The notes beneath the pieces are model-generated. The model was given only the letters and a program-made list of their open reading frames with translations. It made no database searches and had not been told where the DNA came from. A DNA stretch of 64,000 nucleotides from Bradyrhizobium sp. 195 (GTDB lineage Bacteria > Pseudomonadota > Alphaproteobacteria > Rhizobiales > Xanthobacteraceae): NCBI RefSeq assembly GCF_023101665.1, contig NZ_CP082161.1:992001-1056000 (forward strand). The letters run 5' to 3'. Of the stretch, positions 56,379-64,000 are shown one piece after another. Each line of letters opens with the position of its first letter. Position 1 is the first letter of the stretch. Both the position numbers and the translations under genes were made by a program.

Positions 56379-57554
56379 ATGACCGATCATAGCCCGCAAT
56401 CCCCCAGTATCCCCGCGAATGCGCAACGCGTTCTGGTCCTGCAAGGCGGCGGCGCGCTTGGCTCCTACCAGGCCGGCGCCCATCAAGCGCTGTGCGGCCA
56501 TGGCTTCGAGCCGGAATGGGTCGCCGGCATCTCGATCGGCGCGGTCAACGCCGCCATCATCGCCGGCAATGAGGGCCCGACCCGCGTCAAGCGGCTGAAG
56601 GAATTCTGGGAAATGGTCTCCGCGCCGGTGCCGTGGAAACCGATCGGCAAGAGTGACCACAGCCGCGAGCTGTTCAATTCGACCAGTGCCGCACTGATCG
56701 CGACCTTCGGTGTGCCCGGCTTCTTCACGCCGCGCATTCCGCCGGCGCCGCTCTGGCCGCCGGGGCATCCCGAAGCTGAGAGCTATTACGACACCGCACC
56801 GCTGAAGAAGACGCTGGAGCGTCTGGTCGATTTCGACCGCATCAACGACCTGAAGACGCGCCTGTCGGTCGGCGCGGTTGGCGTCACCTCCGGCAACTTC
56901 AGGTATTTCGACAACTACGAGTTCAAGAAGCTCGGCAAGACCATCGGCCCCGAGCACATCATGGCCTCCGGCGCGCTGCCGCCCGGCTTTCCGTCCATCA
57001 TGATCGACGGCGAGCATTATTGGGACGGCGGCATCGCCTCCAACACCCCGCTCGACTATGTGCTCGATGCCGAGACCGACCGCGACATGCTGATCTTCCA
57101 GGTCGACCTGTTTTCCGCGCGCGGCGATCTGCCGACCTCGCTGCTCGAGGCCACGGAGCGCGAGAAGGACATCCGCTTCTCCAGCCGTACGCGGATGAAC
57201 ACCGACAAGAACAAGCAGATCCACAACGCCCGCAGGGCCGTGCGCGACCTGATCGGCAAATTGCCGGATTATCTGAGGAACGATCCTTCGGTCGAATTCC
57301 TCGCGAAGGTATCGCGCGAAAGCACCGTCACCGTGGTCCACCTGATCTACCGCAGCAAGAACTACGAATCCTCGTCGAAGGATTACGACTTCTCCCACGT
57401 CGCCATGGTCGAGCATTGGGAGGCGGGCGTGAAGGACGTGCATCTGTCGATGCGCCACAAGGACTGGCTCGAGCGGCCTCAGTCCGGCGAGACCATGGTC
57501 ACCTACGATCTCACGGGGGACGTCACCGCACCCCCGCCAAAAAGGAGCGAATAG
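56379..57554 (+). CDS. Patatin-like phospholipase family protein
   Basis: A 391-residue patatin-fold acyl hydrolase. The oxyanion loop is LQGGGALGSYQAGAH (about 21-35), the nucleophile elbow is GISIGAVN (GXSXG, about 51-55), and the catalytic Asp is in YWDGGIASNTPLDY. The C-terminal 100 residues are extra and resemble the DUF3734 part found in rhizobial members. ATG 56379 has no clear ribosome-binding site; an upstream in-frame start at 56325 is possible. The 3-hydroxybutyrate dehydrogenase gene starts 1 bp after its stop, so a link to PHB or lipid turnover is likely. Confidence 0.9.
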   Translation: MTDHSPQSPSIPANAQRVLVLQGGGALGSYQAGAHQALCGHGFEPEWVAGISIGAVNAAIIAGNEGPTRVKRLKEFWEMVSAPVPWKPIGKSDHSRELFNSTSAALIATFGVPGFFTPRIPPAPLWPPGHPEAESYYDTAPLKKTLERLVDFDRINDLKTRLSVGAVGVTSGNFRYFDNYEFKKLGKTIGPEHIMASGALPPGFPSIMIDGEHYWDGGIASNTPLDYVLDAETDRDMLIFQVDLFSARGDLPTSLLEATEREKDIRFSSRTRMNTDKNKQIHNARRAVRDLIGKLPDYLRNDPSVEFLAKVSRESTVTVVHLIYRSKNYESSSKDYDFSHVAMVEHWEAGVKDVHLSMRHKDWLERPQSGETMVTYDLTGDVTAPPPKRSE

Positions 57555-57555
57555 C

Positions 57556-58344
57556 ATGGGTAGTCTGTCAGGCAAGAATGCCGTCGTGACCGGTTCGACC
57601 AGCGGCATCGGGCTCGCTTACGCGCGTGCCTTTGCAGCTGCCGGAGCGAATGTCGTCATCAACGGCTTCGGCTCCCCGGACGACATCGAGAAAGAGCGCG
57701 CCAAGATCGAACAGGACTTCAAGGTGAAGGCGATCTATTCGCCGGCCGACATGACCAAGCCCGCCGAGATCGCCGGGATGATCGCGCTCGGAGAGAAGAC
57801 CTTCGGCTCGGTCGACGTCCTCGTCAACAATGCCGGTATCCAATTCGTTTCGCCGATCGAGGAGTTTCCGCTCGAGAAGTGGGACCAGATCATCGCGATC
57901 AATCTGTCCTCGGCCTTCCACGCCATCCGCGCCGCCGTGCCCGGCATGAAGAAAAAGGGCTGGGGCCGCATCATCAACACGGCTTCGGCGCATTCGCTGG
58001 TCGCCTCGCCCTTCAAGTCGGCCTATGTCTCGGCCAAGCACGGCATCGCCGGTCTCACCAAGACCGTGGCGCTGGAAGTTGCGACCCACAAGATCACCTG
58101 CAACTGCATCAGCCCGGGCTATGTCTGGACGCCGCTGGTGGAGAGGCAGATTCCCGACACGATGAAGGCGCGCAATCTGACGCGCGAGCAGGTCATCAAC
58201 GACGTGCTGCTCGATGCGCAGCCGACCAAGGAGTTCGTCACCTCGGAGCAGGTCGCCGCGCTGGCGCTGTTCCTGTGTGGCGACGATGCCGCGCAGATCA
58301 CCGGCACCAACCTCTCGATCGACGGCGGCTGGACGGCGGAGTAG
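57556..58344 (+). CDS. bdhA: 3-hydroxybutyrate dehydrogenase
   Basis: A 262-residue short-chain dehydrogenase interconverting 3-hydroxybutyrate and acetoacetate with NAD. The cofactor loop is TGSTSGIGLAYA (12-23), NNAGIQF follows, and the catalytic Ser and YXXXK are in INTASAHSLVAS and AYVSAKHG. The VALEVATHKITCNCISPGYV and VTSEQVAALALFLCGDDAAQ segments match 3-hydroxybutyrate dehydrogenases rather than generic family members. AAAGGAG precedes the ATG. It serves PHB breakdown, in operon with a patatin-like hydrolase. Confidence 0.92.
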   Translation: MGSLSGKNAVVTGSTSGIGLAYARAFAAAGANVVINGFGSPDDIEKERAKIEQDFKVKAIYSPADMTKPAEIAGMIALGEKTFGSVDVLVNNAGIQFVSPIEEFPLEKWDQIIAINLSSAFHAIRAAVPGMKKKGWGRIINTASAHSLVASPFKSAYVSAKHGIAGLTKTVALEVATHKITCNCISPGYVWTPLVERQIPDTMKARNLTREQVINDVLLDAQPTKEFVTSEQVAALALFLCGDDAAQITGTNLSIDGGWTAE

Positions 58345-58356
58345 GCACGACGGTGC

Positions 58357-58449
58357 CGTAGGGTGGGCAAAGGCGCGAAAGCGCCGTGCCCACGCTCTGT
58401 ATCTGATCGAAAATGGTGGTGGGCACGCTTGCGCTCTGCCCACCCTACG
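58357..58449. repeat. Palindromic intergenic repeat (GTAGGGTGGGC type)
   Basis: CGTAGGGTGGGC at left and GCCCACCCTACG at right are exact inverted copies. Inner GTGCCCAC-type stems add secondary structure. It fills the gap between convergent bdhA and the TSUP permease gene. Confidence 0.85.
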
Positions 58450-58470
58450 ATTCCGGCGTTCGCTTCCCGC

Positions 58471-59295
58471 TCAATGTCCCCAGGCCAGCGCCGTCACAAA
58501 GGCGGATGACAGGTGCAGCTCCGCAAACATGATCTTGCCTGCGACCACGAACAGGACGCTCGCAAGCGTCAGGCGCAGCACCGTCTCGGGCACGCGCGTA
58601 GCGCTGAAGCTGCCGACGATGATGCCGGGCAGTGAGCCCATCAGCAGCACGCCCATCAGCGCCCAATCCACATCGCCGAGCGCCCAGTGCCCGATGCCGG
58701 CGACCAATGTCAGCGGCACCGCATGGGCGATATCGGAGCCGACGATGGTCACCATGGGCAGGCGAGGGTAGAGCAGCAGCAGCACGGTCACGCCGACCGC
58801 ACCGGCGCCGACCGACGAAATCGAGACCAGCACGCCGAGCACGATGCCGGTGACGACGGTCGCAATGGCGGTGATACGCTCGTCGACCTGTTCGAGCCGG
58901 CGGCGATAACGCTCCATGATGGATTTGCGGAAGATCAGCGACGTCGCGGTCAGTAGCAGCGCGAAGCACAGCACCAGATTGACCAGATTGCGCTCGGAAT
59001 CGCTCTTGAGGTCAAGCTTCCACAGCACCAGCAGCGTCAGCGCACTCGCAGGAATGCTGCCGCAGGCGAGCCGCAGCACCGCCGGCCAGTGCACGCTGCG
59101 CGACCAGCCATGCACCACGCTGCCGCCGGTCTTGGTGGCGGCGGCATAGAGCAGGTCGGTTCCGACCGCTGTGGAGGGATGGACGCCGAACAGCAGGATC
59201 AAGAGCGGCGTCATCAACGAGCCGCCGCCCACGCCGGTCATCCCGACAAGCAGGCCGACGCCGAATCCTGAGGCGACGTAGAGTGGATCGAACAT
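58471..59295 (-). CDS. TSUP (TauE/SafE)-family membrane permease
   Basis: A 274-residue membrane protein with about eight helices in two halves. The family motifs are VGMTGVGGGSLMTPLLILLF (about 17-36) and LVSISSVGAGAVGVTVLLLL (about 155-174). TSUP members export sulfite, sulfoacetate or other organosulfur anions, or import sulfate. The specificity is not readable here. The nearby sulfur locus about 4 kb away makes a sulfur anion tempting, but the genes are not linked in an operon. Confidence 0.88.
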   Translation of the reverse strand: MFDPLYVASGFGVGLLVGMTGVGGGSLMTPLLILLFGVHPSTAVGTDLLYAAATKTGGSVVHGWSRSVHWPAVLRLACGSIPASALTLLVLWKLDLKSDSERNLVNLVLCFALLLTATSLIFRKSIMERYRRRLEQVDERITAIATVVTGIVLGVLVSISSVGAGAVGVTVLLLLYPRLPMVTIVGSDIAHAVPLTLVAGIGHWALGDVDWALMGVLLMGSLPGIIVGSFSATRVPETVLRLTLASVLFVVAGKIMFAELHLSSAFVTALAWGH

Positions 59296-59493
59296 ATCAG
59301 GGGAATCTTAGGTTGGTCTCGTCGGTTAGGCAATACGACGTAGAATAAAGTTCCCCTAATGCGCAACTGTTTGGGCAGAATAAGAAAAATTTTGCATCAG
59401 GTTCACTAAGGAGAGGCATTTTACCTCCTTCCTGTGGGTGCTCTGACAGAGCCGTTCCCCGGGCAAGCAGCGAGCACGCCAGGCGCGCAGCGC

Positions 59494-60852
59494 CTATTTG
59501 CCGAACGCCAGCACGTGCAGTCCGAGCCGCTGCCGCACGATCCAGAACAAGAGCACCGTCTCGAAGGTGAGGGAGATCGAGGTTGCGGCCGCGGCGCCGT
59601 GGCCGCCGTAGCGCGGGACGAGCGCGATGCAGAGCAGGAGGTTCATCACGAAGGCCAGTGCATATGCGAGCGCGCAGATCTTCTGCTGACCGAGCATGTT
59701 GAGCAGCCGTTCGACCGGGCCGATCGCGGAGCGCACCACCAGGCCAATCGCGGCGACGAACATGATGTCGTAGCCGACCACGAATTGCGGCCCGAACAGC
59801 CAGAGCAGCGGCTTGCCGAGCGCAAGCAGCACGATGGTCGCCGCCAGCGACGGCCAGAACGTCCAGCCGATCGCATGCGCGACATAGGCCGACAGCCGTG
59901 CCTTGTCGCCGCTCGCGTTGTATTCGGCGAAGCGGTGGGCCGTCGTCGCCGACATCGCGTAGTGGATGAAGGAGACCAGCGCCAGCGTCTTCACGACGGC
60001 GAAATAGACGCCGACCTCGTCGGAGGGGCGGAATTGCTGCAGCACCAGCACGTCGGTGTAGGACAGCAGGAGGTAGAAGCTCTCGACCAGCAGGATCGGC
60101 AGCGAGACGGCGAGCCAGCCGCCAATGTCGTAGGTCTTGGGACCGGGCACGATATGATCGGCGAGCTTGCGGTTCAGCACCACCATCTGCCCGGTCATCG
60201 CGATCCAGACCGCGCCGGCGCTCGCGGCCATCGCGGCGACCGCGCCAAGATGATAGCCGAGCAGGAAGGCGATAGCCGTGATGCCGATGATCAGCGCCTG
60301 ACGGATGATGAATTGCGGCATCAAGCCGAGCTGCATCCAGTCATGCGATCGCGCGATGCCGTCCTGGGTGTTGGCAACGACGAAGGCGGGCAGCGTCATG
60401 CAGCCGATATAGAGCGGCAGCTCCTCGGCCGGGTCGATCCAGGGCGACAGCAGCTTGACGATGCCGGCAAGGGCGAGAGAGACCAGCGTGGATACGGCAA
60501 AGGTCAGCCAACGGCTGCCGGAGAGAAAGCCGCGCAGCAACGCCTGCTCGCCGCTGGTGCGATACTCCGGAATGATTTTCTGCGCCGAGGCCGAGATGCC
60601 GAAATCCATCATGCTGCCGAGCAGCAGCACCCAGGTCCACACATAGACATAGACGCCGTAGTCGGACGTGCCCATCCAGCGCGCCAGCAGCACCTGCGAG
60701 ACATAGGCGAGCCCGGCGCTGATCACGCGGATGATGAAGATGGTGCCGGCAAGCCGCCGCGTCAGCGATGCCTCGCTCGGGCCGCCCGTCAGCTTGGTCC
60801 GCAGCCGTGCGATCAGCCCGGCCGGTCCGGTCGTTGCGGGTTCTGCATCCAT
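59494..60852 (-). CDS. Oligosaccharide/polysaccharide flippase family membrane protein
   Basis: A 452-residue protein with about 12-14 helices, of the MOP (Wzx/MATE-like) type that flips lipid-linked sugars across the inner membrane. Typical is the N-terminal FIIRVISAGLAYVSQVLLAR WMGTSDYGVYVYVWTW region (about 40-75) and YALAFVMNLLLCIALVPRYG near residue 400. ATG at 60852 is used; a TTG at 60876 could add eight residues. No glycosyltransferase is adjacent, so the sugar is unknown. The 198 bp on its 3' side hold no gene I can see. Confidence 0.85.
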   Translation of the reverse strand: MDAEPATTGPAGLIARLRTKLTGGPSEASLTRRLAGTIFIIRVISAGLAYVSQVLLARWMGTSDYGVYVYVWTWVLLLGSMMDFGISASAQKIIPEYRTSGEQALLRGFLSGSRWLTFAVSTLVSLALAGIVKLLSPWIDPAEELPLYIGCMTLPAFVVANTQDGIARSHDWMQLGLMPQFIIRQALIIGITAIAFLLGYHLGAVAAMAASAGAVWIAMTGQMVVLNRKLADHIVPGPKTYDIGGWLAVSLPILLVESFYLLLSYTDVLVLQQFRPSDEVGVYFAVVKTLALVSFIHYAMSATTAHRFAEYNASGDKARLSAYVAHAIGWTFWPSLAATIVLLALGKPLLWLFGPQFVVGYDIMFVAAIGLVVRSAIGPVERLLNMLGQQKICALAYALAFVMNLLLCIALVPRYGGHGAAAATSISLTFETVLLFWIVRQRLGLHVLAFGK

Positions 60853-60963
60853 TACGGCCAATACGCGATTCCCCAAGCGCCCACATCAGGCGTCCCGCAT
60901 GCTGCGCAGCCTCGGGATTAGCAACCCTTCGTTAAGATTTGGTTGGGTGAGCTCCCATCATCG

Positions 60964-61120
60964 CTGTCGTCCCGGACAAGCGTAAGCGCAGATCCGGGAC
61001 CGATAACCCAGGGTGTGGTTTGGCGAAGATTGGCAACCACCAGCTCGTGCAACAACGCAGGCCTGTGGCTATGGGTCCCGGATCTGCGCGCGCTTGAGGC
61101 GCGCTTGTCCGGGACGACAG
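60964..61120. repeat. Palindromic intergenic repeat (CTGTCGTCCCGGA type)
   Basis: CTGTCGTCCCGGACAAGCG and CGCTTGTCCGGGACGACAG are inverted copies, with inner pair GCGCAGATCCGGGACC and GGTCCCGGATCTGCGC-like. The 157-bp element occupies most of the gap between the flippase and the DsbD-like gene; nothing else is seen there. Confidence 0.9.
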
Positions 61121-61185
61121 CCGAAAGTGAAGTGACAGCGGTGCAACTCACCCGTCTGGGCCTCGGCCTTCGCCGGGACGACCGC

Positions 61186-62025
61186 TCACTCCAGATTCGT
61201 ATTGAACTCGTAGGACTTCTCCGGTCCGACCAGCGTGAACTTCAGCGCCGCGCCGTCGGGCTTGGCGCCCGGCGGCAATCCATCGAGCTCGAACGAGAAG
61301 CGTTTGACGCCGACCGGGCTGGGCTCGACCTGGGCCGGGATCGGCAATGCCCAATCGGGCGTCGGCCCTTCCACATACAAATTGACGTTGCGGCTATCAG
61401 GCACGACGACGTCGACGACCACATTCTTGGGTCCGTCGCGCTTGACGTCGCGGATGGTGAGTGGATTGGGATCGCCGATATTGGCAGGCTTGGGCACCGT
61501 ATCGAGCGCGGCACGCAAATTGGCATCCTCGGTCGAGGCGACGCTGTTGAAGCCGAGCTCGGCGCTGGCCTCGACCGGAATGCAGAGCTTCTCGCACACC
61601 GCGTAATTGATCTCGGCGCGCAAGGTCACCGGCTTGTCGGCCGCCTTGGCGACGATGCGTAAGGGCAGCACGATCTGGTTGTGATAGCCGATCGAATGGC
61701 CGCCCGCGCCGTCGTCGAATTTCAGCGGCGCAGGCCACATCACCGTCACCGCCTCAACATTGTCCGACTTCGAGAAGTCGAACCGCGGCGGCACCCCGGA
61801 ATCCCCGGGGGTGCGCCAGTAGGTCTTCCACCCTTGCTGGAGCTGGAAGGCAATACCGCCGAGCAGGACGGCGCCACTGCGCGATCCCGCCAATAGCCGC
61901 ACTGCGGAGTGGCCGTCGCGCTGCCACGGCGAAGCGTCATCGGCGCGGGCTGCGATGGCCAGCGACGACGCAAGCAGGGTTGTCGCGACGCCAATCGCCG
62001 CACGCAGGGGAACTCTTGTGAGCAT
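61186..62025 (-). CDS. DsbD N-terminal-domain periplasmic protein
   Basis: A 279-residue exported protein. The signal peptide is at about 8-28 (RAAIGVATTLLASSLAIAAR). The domain resembles the periplasmic alpha domain of DsbD/ScsB: GIAFQLQQGWKTYWRTPGDS, PLKFDDGAGGHSIGYHNQIV, and the cysteine pair AVCEKLCIPVEA (CX3C, near residue 143-147). No membrane or thioredoxin part follows, so it would need an electron partner elsewhere. A role in disulfide reduction or cytochrome maturation is inferred. Confidence 0.85.
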   Translation of the reverse strand: MLTRVPLRAAIGVATTLLASSLAIAARADDASPWQRDGHSAVRLLAGSRSGAVLLGGIAFQLQQGWKTYWRTPGDSGVPPRFDFSKSDNVEAVTVMWPAPLKFDDGAGGHSIGYHNQIVLPLRIVAKAADKPVTLRAEINYAVCEKLCIPVEASAELGFNSVASTEDANLRAALDTVPKPANIGDPNPLTIRDVKRDGPKNVVVDVVVPDSRNVNLYVEGPTPDWALPIPAQVEPSPVGVKRFSFELDGLPPGAKPDGAALKFTLVGPEKSYEFNTNLE

Positions 62026-62166
62026 AGCACGTCTTTACAGGGTCACCCCCGGGCAAACCATTGAATTGCTTGTGATGGATGCACTTGAATCGAGTCTCTG
62101 CAAGCCTTGATTTGACAGCGGCCCGGCCCGACATCAGGATAGGAATTGAAACCGGAGTGCTTAGCG

Positions 62167-62811
62167 ATGGCTCCCACAAGCAAGAGGACGGGGGAAAGCA
62201 CCCGCAGGGCAGGCCCCGCGCTCCCCAATTCGGCCGGTTATCTCGACGGCCGGCTGCTGATCGCGATGCCCGTGATGGGCGATTCCCGCTTCGAGCGTTC
62301 GGTGATCTATCTCTGCGCCCATTCGGCGGAGGGAGCGATGGGCATCATCGTGAATCACCCGGCCGGCAGCATCGACTTCCCCGAGCTCTTGCAGCAGCTC
62401 GGCATTATCAAGAAGGGCGAGCACATCAAGCTGCCGGAGAACGCCGAAAGCATGAAGGTGCTGCGCGGCGGCCCGGTCGATACCGGCCGCGGCTTCGTGC
62501 TGCATTCCAGCGACTTCTACATCGAAAACGCGACGCTGCGGATCGATGAGGGCGTCTGCCTCACGGCGACCGTCGACATCCTGCGCGCCATCGCCAACGG
62601 CTCCGGCCCCAAGCACGCCATTCTCGCGCTCGGCTATGCCGGCTGGGCGCCCGGCCAACTCGAGACCGAGATCCAGAGCAACGGCTGGCTGCATTGCGAT
62701 GCGGATGCGGATTTGATTTTCGGCGACGACGTCGACGACAAGTACGGCCGCGCCTTGCGCAAGATCGGCATCGATCCCGGCATGCTCTCGAACGAGGCGG
62801 GACACGCGTAG
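62167..62811 (+). CDS. YqgE/AlgH-family protein
   Basis: A 214-residue soluble protein of the YqgE/AlgH (UPF0301) family. Landmarks are [20 protein letters not shown] (about 23-42), [37 protein letters not shown] and [20 protein letters not shown]. The molecular function is unknown despite the AlgH name. ATG at 62167 follows CGGAG; a TTG at 62146 is possible. It is divergent from the DsbD-like gene with 141 bp between. Confidence 0.93.
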   Translation: MAPTSKRTGESTRRAGPALPNSAGYLDGRLLIAMPVMGDSRFERSVIYLCAHSAEGAMGIIVNHPAGSIDFPELLQQLGIIKKGEHIKLPENAESMKVLRGGPVDTGRGFVLHSSDFYIENATLRIDEGVCLTATVDILRAIANGSGPKHAILALGYAGWAPGQLETEIQSNGWLHCDADADLIFGDDVDDKYGRALRKIGIDPGMLSNEAGHA

Positions 62812-62845
62812 CGATAGGCTCCGCTGTATTAGCTCCACTTGCCGC

Positions 62846-62950
62846 TGTCGTCGCCCGGCTTGACCGCGCGACCCAGTACGCCGCAGCCTGTCGGTTCAAT
62901 CACAGCCGTCTCTGGAATACTGGATCGCCCGGTCAAGCCGGGCGACGACA
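62846..62950. repeat. Palindromic intergenic repeat (TGTCGTCGCCCGGCTTGAC type)
   Basis: TGTCGTCGCCCGGCTTGAC and GTCAAGCCGGGCGACGACA are exact inverted copies bounding a 105-bp element between convergent yqgE and the dioxygenase gene. Confidence 0.9.
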
Positions 62951-62977
62951 CCATTTGCGGAGCAGCGCTTTGCCGCA

Positions 62978-63865
62978 CTACTCCGCCGCCTGCTGCTGCA
63001 CCGTCGGCTCTGTCCCCGCCACGGTCGCGCGGCGCATGTCGCGAGGTTGCGACTGGTCGTAGCGGCGGACGCGGTGCATGGTCTGGCGGTTGTCCCACAT
63101 CACGAGGTCATGCAGCTTCCATTTGTGCGCGTAGACGAACTCGGCCTGCGTCGCGTGCTCGTTGAGATCGCGCAGCAGTAGCCGCCCTTCCGGCACGCTC
63201 ATGCCGACGATCTTGCCGGCATGCGATGACAGATAGAGCGACTTGCGGCGATGGACGGGATGGGTGCGCACCAGCCGTTGCAGCACCGGCTTGAACATCT
63301 CCTTCTCTTCGTCGGTATATTCGGTGAAGCCGAGCGATCCCCGCGAATACATCAGCGAGTGTTCGCAGACGAGGTCATCGATCTCCGCCTTGGTGTCGTC
63401 GTCGAGCGCGTCATGGGCGGCGCGCATGTCGGCGAATTCGGTGTTGCCGCCCTTCGGGTTCACCACCCGCGCCGACAGCAGCGAGAACTTTGCAGGGATC
63501 GGGCGGAACGAGCTGTCGGAGTGCCACAGGCAGTTGCCGAGGTTGAACAGATTGGCGCGGCTGTCCTTCGGCAGCGGCTTGCCGTCCTTGCCGAGATTGG
63601 AGACGTCATTCAGGCCCGAGGTGAGGCGGTATTCATCCGCCTTGGTGATGTTGCCGCCGCGCGCTTCCTCGCGCTGGCCGAAATTCAGCGCGAACGCCAT
63701 CTGCTGCTCATCGGTGATGTCCTGGTTGTGGAACACAAGCACCGCGTATTTGTCCATCGCGGACTCGATCTCGCGCGCCTCATCCGGTGTGAGCGGCTTT
63801 CGCAGATCGAGGCCGGAGACCTCGCCGACAAAATGCTTCTGAAGCTGCCGGATCGCGATCGTCAT
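62978..63865 (-). CDS. TauD/TfdA-family Fe(II)/2-oxoglutarate dioxygenase
   Basis: A 295-residue non-haem iron oxygenase. The 2-His-1-carboxylate iron site is HSD in CLWHSDSSF (about 113-117) and the distal His in MWDNRQTMHRV (near residue 262); the 2-oxoglutarate-binding Arg is in RDMRRATVAG near 276. The sequence looks closer to TfdA-type aryloxyalkanoate or related dioxygenases than to true taurine dioxygenase, but the substrate is unknown. It stands alone. The start is the ATG at 63865. Confidence 0.9.
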   Translation of the reverse strand: MTIAIRQLQKHFVGEVSGLDLRKPLTPDEAREIESAMDKYAVLVFHNQDITDEQQMAFALNFGQREEARGGNITKADEYRLTSGLNDVSNLGKDGKPLPKDSRANLFNLGNCLWHSDSSFRPIPAKFSLLSARVVNPKGGNTEFADMRAAHDALDDDTKAEIDDLVCEHSLMYSRGSLGFTEYTDEEKEMFKPVLQRLVRTHPVHRRKSLYLSSHAGKIVGMSVPEGRLLLRDLNEHATQAEFVYAHKWKLHDLVMWDNRQTMHRVRRYDQSQPRDMRRATVAGTEPTVQQQAAE

Positions 63866-63967
63866 GGCGTTTTCTCCCGCGGGTCGCGAGCGGTTGGTCC
63901 CGCTCTGTCGGCTAAAAAGCTACTCCCCGACCCAGAGTTGTCAACGCTCGGCGTGCATAGCTGCCCG

Positions 63968-64000
63968 TAGCCCGGATGGAGCGAAGCGTAATCCGGGGTT
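63968..64000. repeat. Partial palindromic repeat (GTAGCCCGGA type), cut by window edge
   Basis: GTAGCCCGGATGGAGCGAAG begins the same repeat family as 40990-41071; only the left arm is inside the window. Confidence 0.7.

Noticed and set aside
59434-60921. Long plus-strand frame opposite the flippase
   Set aside because: Gln/Arg/His-rich antisense of a membrane protein gene; no start signal.

Overview
The window is high-GC (roughly 63-65% by eye) chromosomal DNA from an alphaproteobacterium, very probably Bradyrhizobium or a close Nitrobacteraceae relative. The reasons are the family composition (complete Tad pilus locus, urt-ure block, DUF2865 and OpgC proteins, APS-type CysH with DUF934/DUF2849 neighbours) and many dispersed palindromic intergenic repeats with arms such as GTCATTCCGGGGC, CTGTCGTCCCGGA and GTAGCCCGGA. 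I see no tRNA, rRNA, phage, transposase, CRISPR array or known defence island. Most genes are ordinary core or near-core metabolism.

Layout. 1-1.5 kb: the start of a probable NlpC/P60 protein and an M17 aminopeptidase. 1.7-2.4 kb: a small membrane protein and a probably frameshifted small gene. 2.4-15.4 kb: a Tad/Flp pilus locus. The minus strand carries the flp pilin, a 48-aa membrane peptide, cpaA (prepilin peptidase) and cpaB-C-D-E-F-tadB-tadC. The plus strand carries tadD on one side, and a lone secretin-N domain protein plus two pseudopilins (TadE, TadG-like) on the other, with a sterol-desaturase-family gene embedded. 15.5-17.8 kb: an RNA/cold group (CspA, a tailed IF-1, an RhlE-type helicase).

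18.3-30.4 kb: one long nitrogen block. A textbook sigma-54 promoter precedes urtABCDE (urea ABC importer), followed by ureD-A-B-(HD hydrolase)-C-(monooxygenase-fold protein)-E-F-G. Imported urea would be hydrolysed by nickel urease, matured by UreDEFG. The HD protein closely resembles the MESH1 alarmone hydrolase and is the most thought-provoking passenger. 30.7-43.6 kb is mixed: HWE-type histidine kinase, TetR regulator, OpgC, small membrane proteins, a PerM/AI-2E-type transporter, L,D-transpeptidase, DUF2865 protein, chemoreceptor, CsbD and malate synthase G.

44-55.6 kb: sulfur assimilation. Divergent cysD-cysNC and cysG-DUF2849-cysI-DUF934-cysH are followed by a sulfate importer (substrate-binding protein, CysT, CysW, CysA). 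Together they import sulfate, activate it to APS/PAPS, reduce APS to sulfite and then sulfide, and make the siroheme that CysI needs. 55.7-64 kb: CAP lipoprotein, patatin with 3-hydroxybutyrate dehydrogenase, TSUP permease, polysaccharide flippase, DsbD-N-like protein, YqgE and a TauD-family dioxygenase.

Functions come from reading motifs and family resemblance; no database search was run. Starts were moved to internal codons where a Shine-Dalgarno sequence or family length favoured this. I did not find a convincing wholly new system. The best leads are the alarmone-hydrolase-like gene inside the urease operon, the two DUF proteins in the sulfite-reduction operon, and several candidate control elements.
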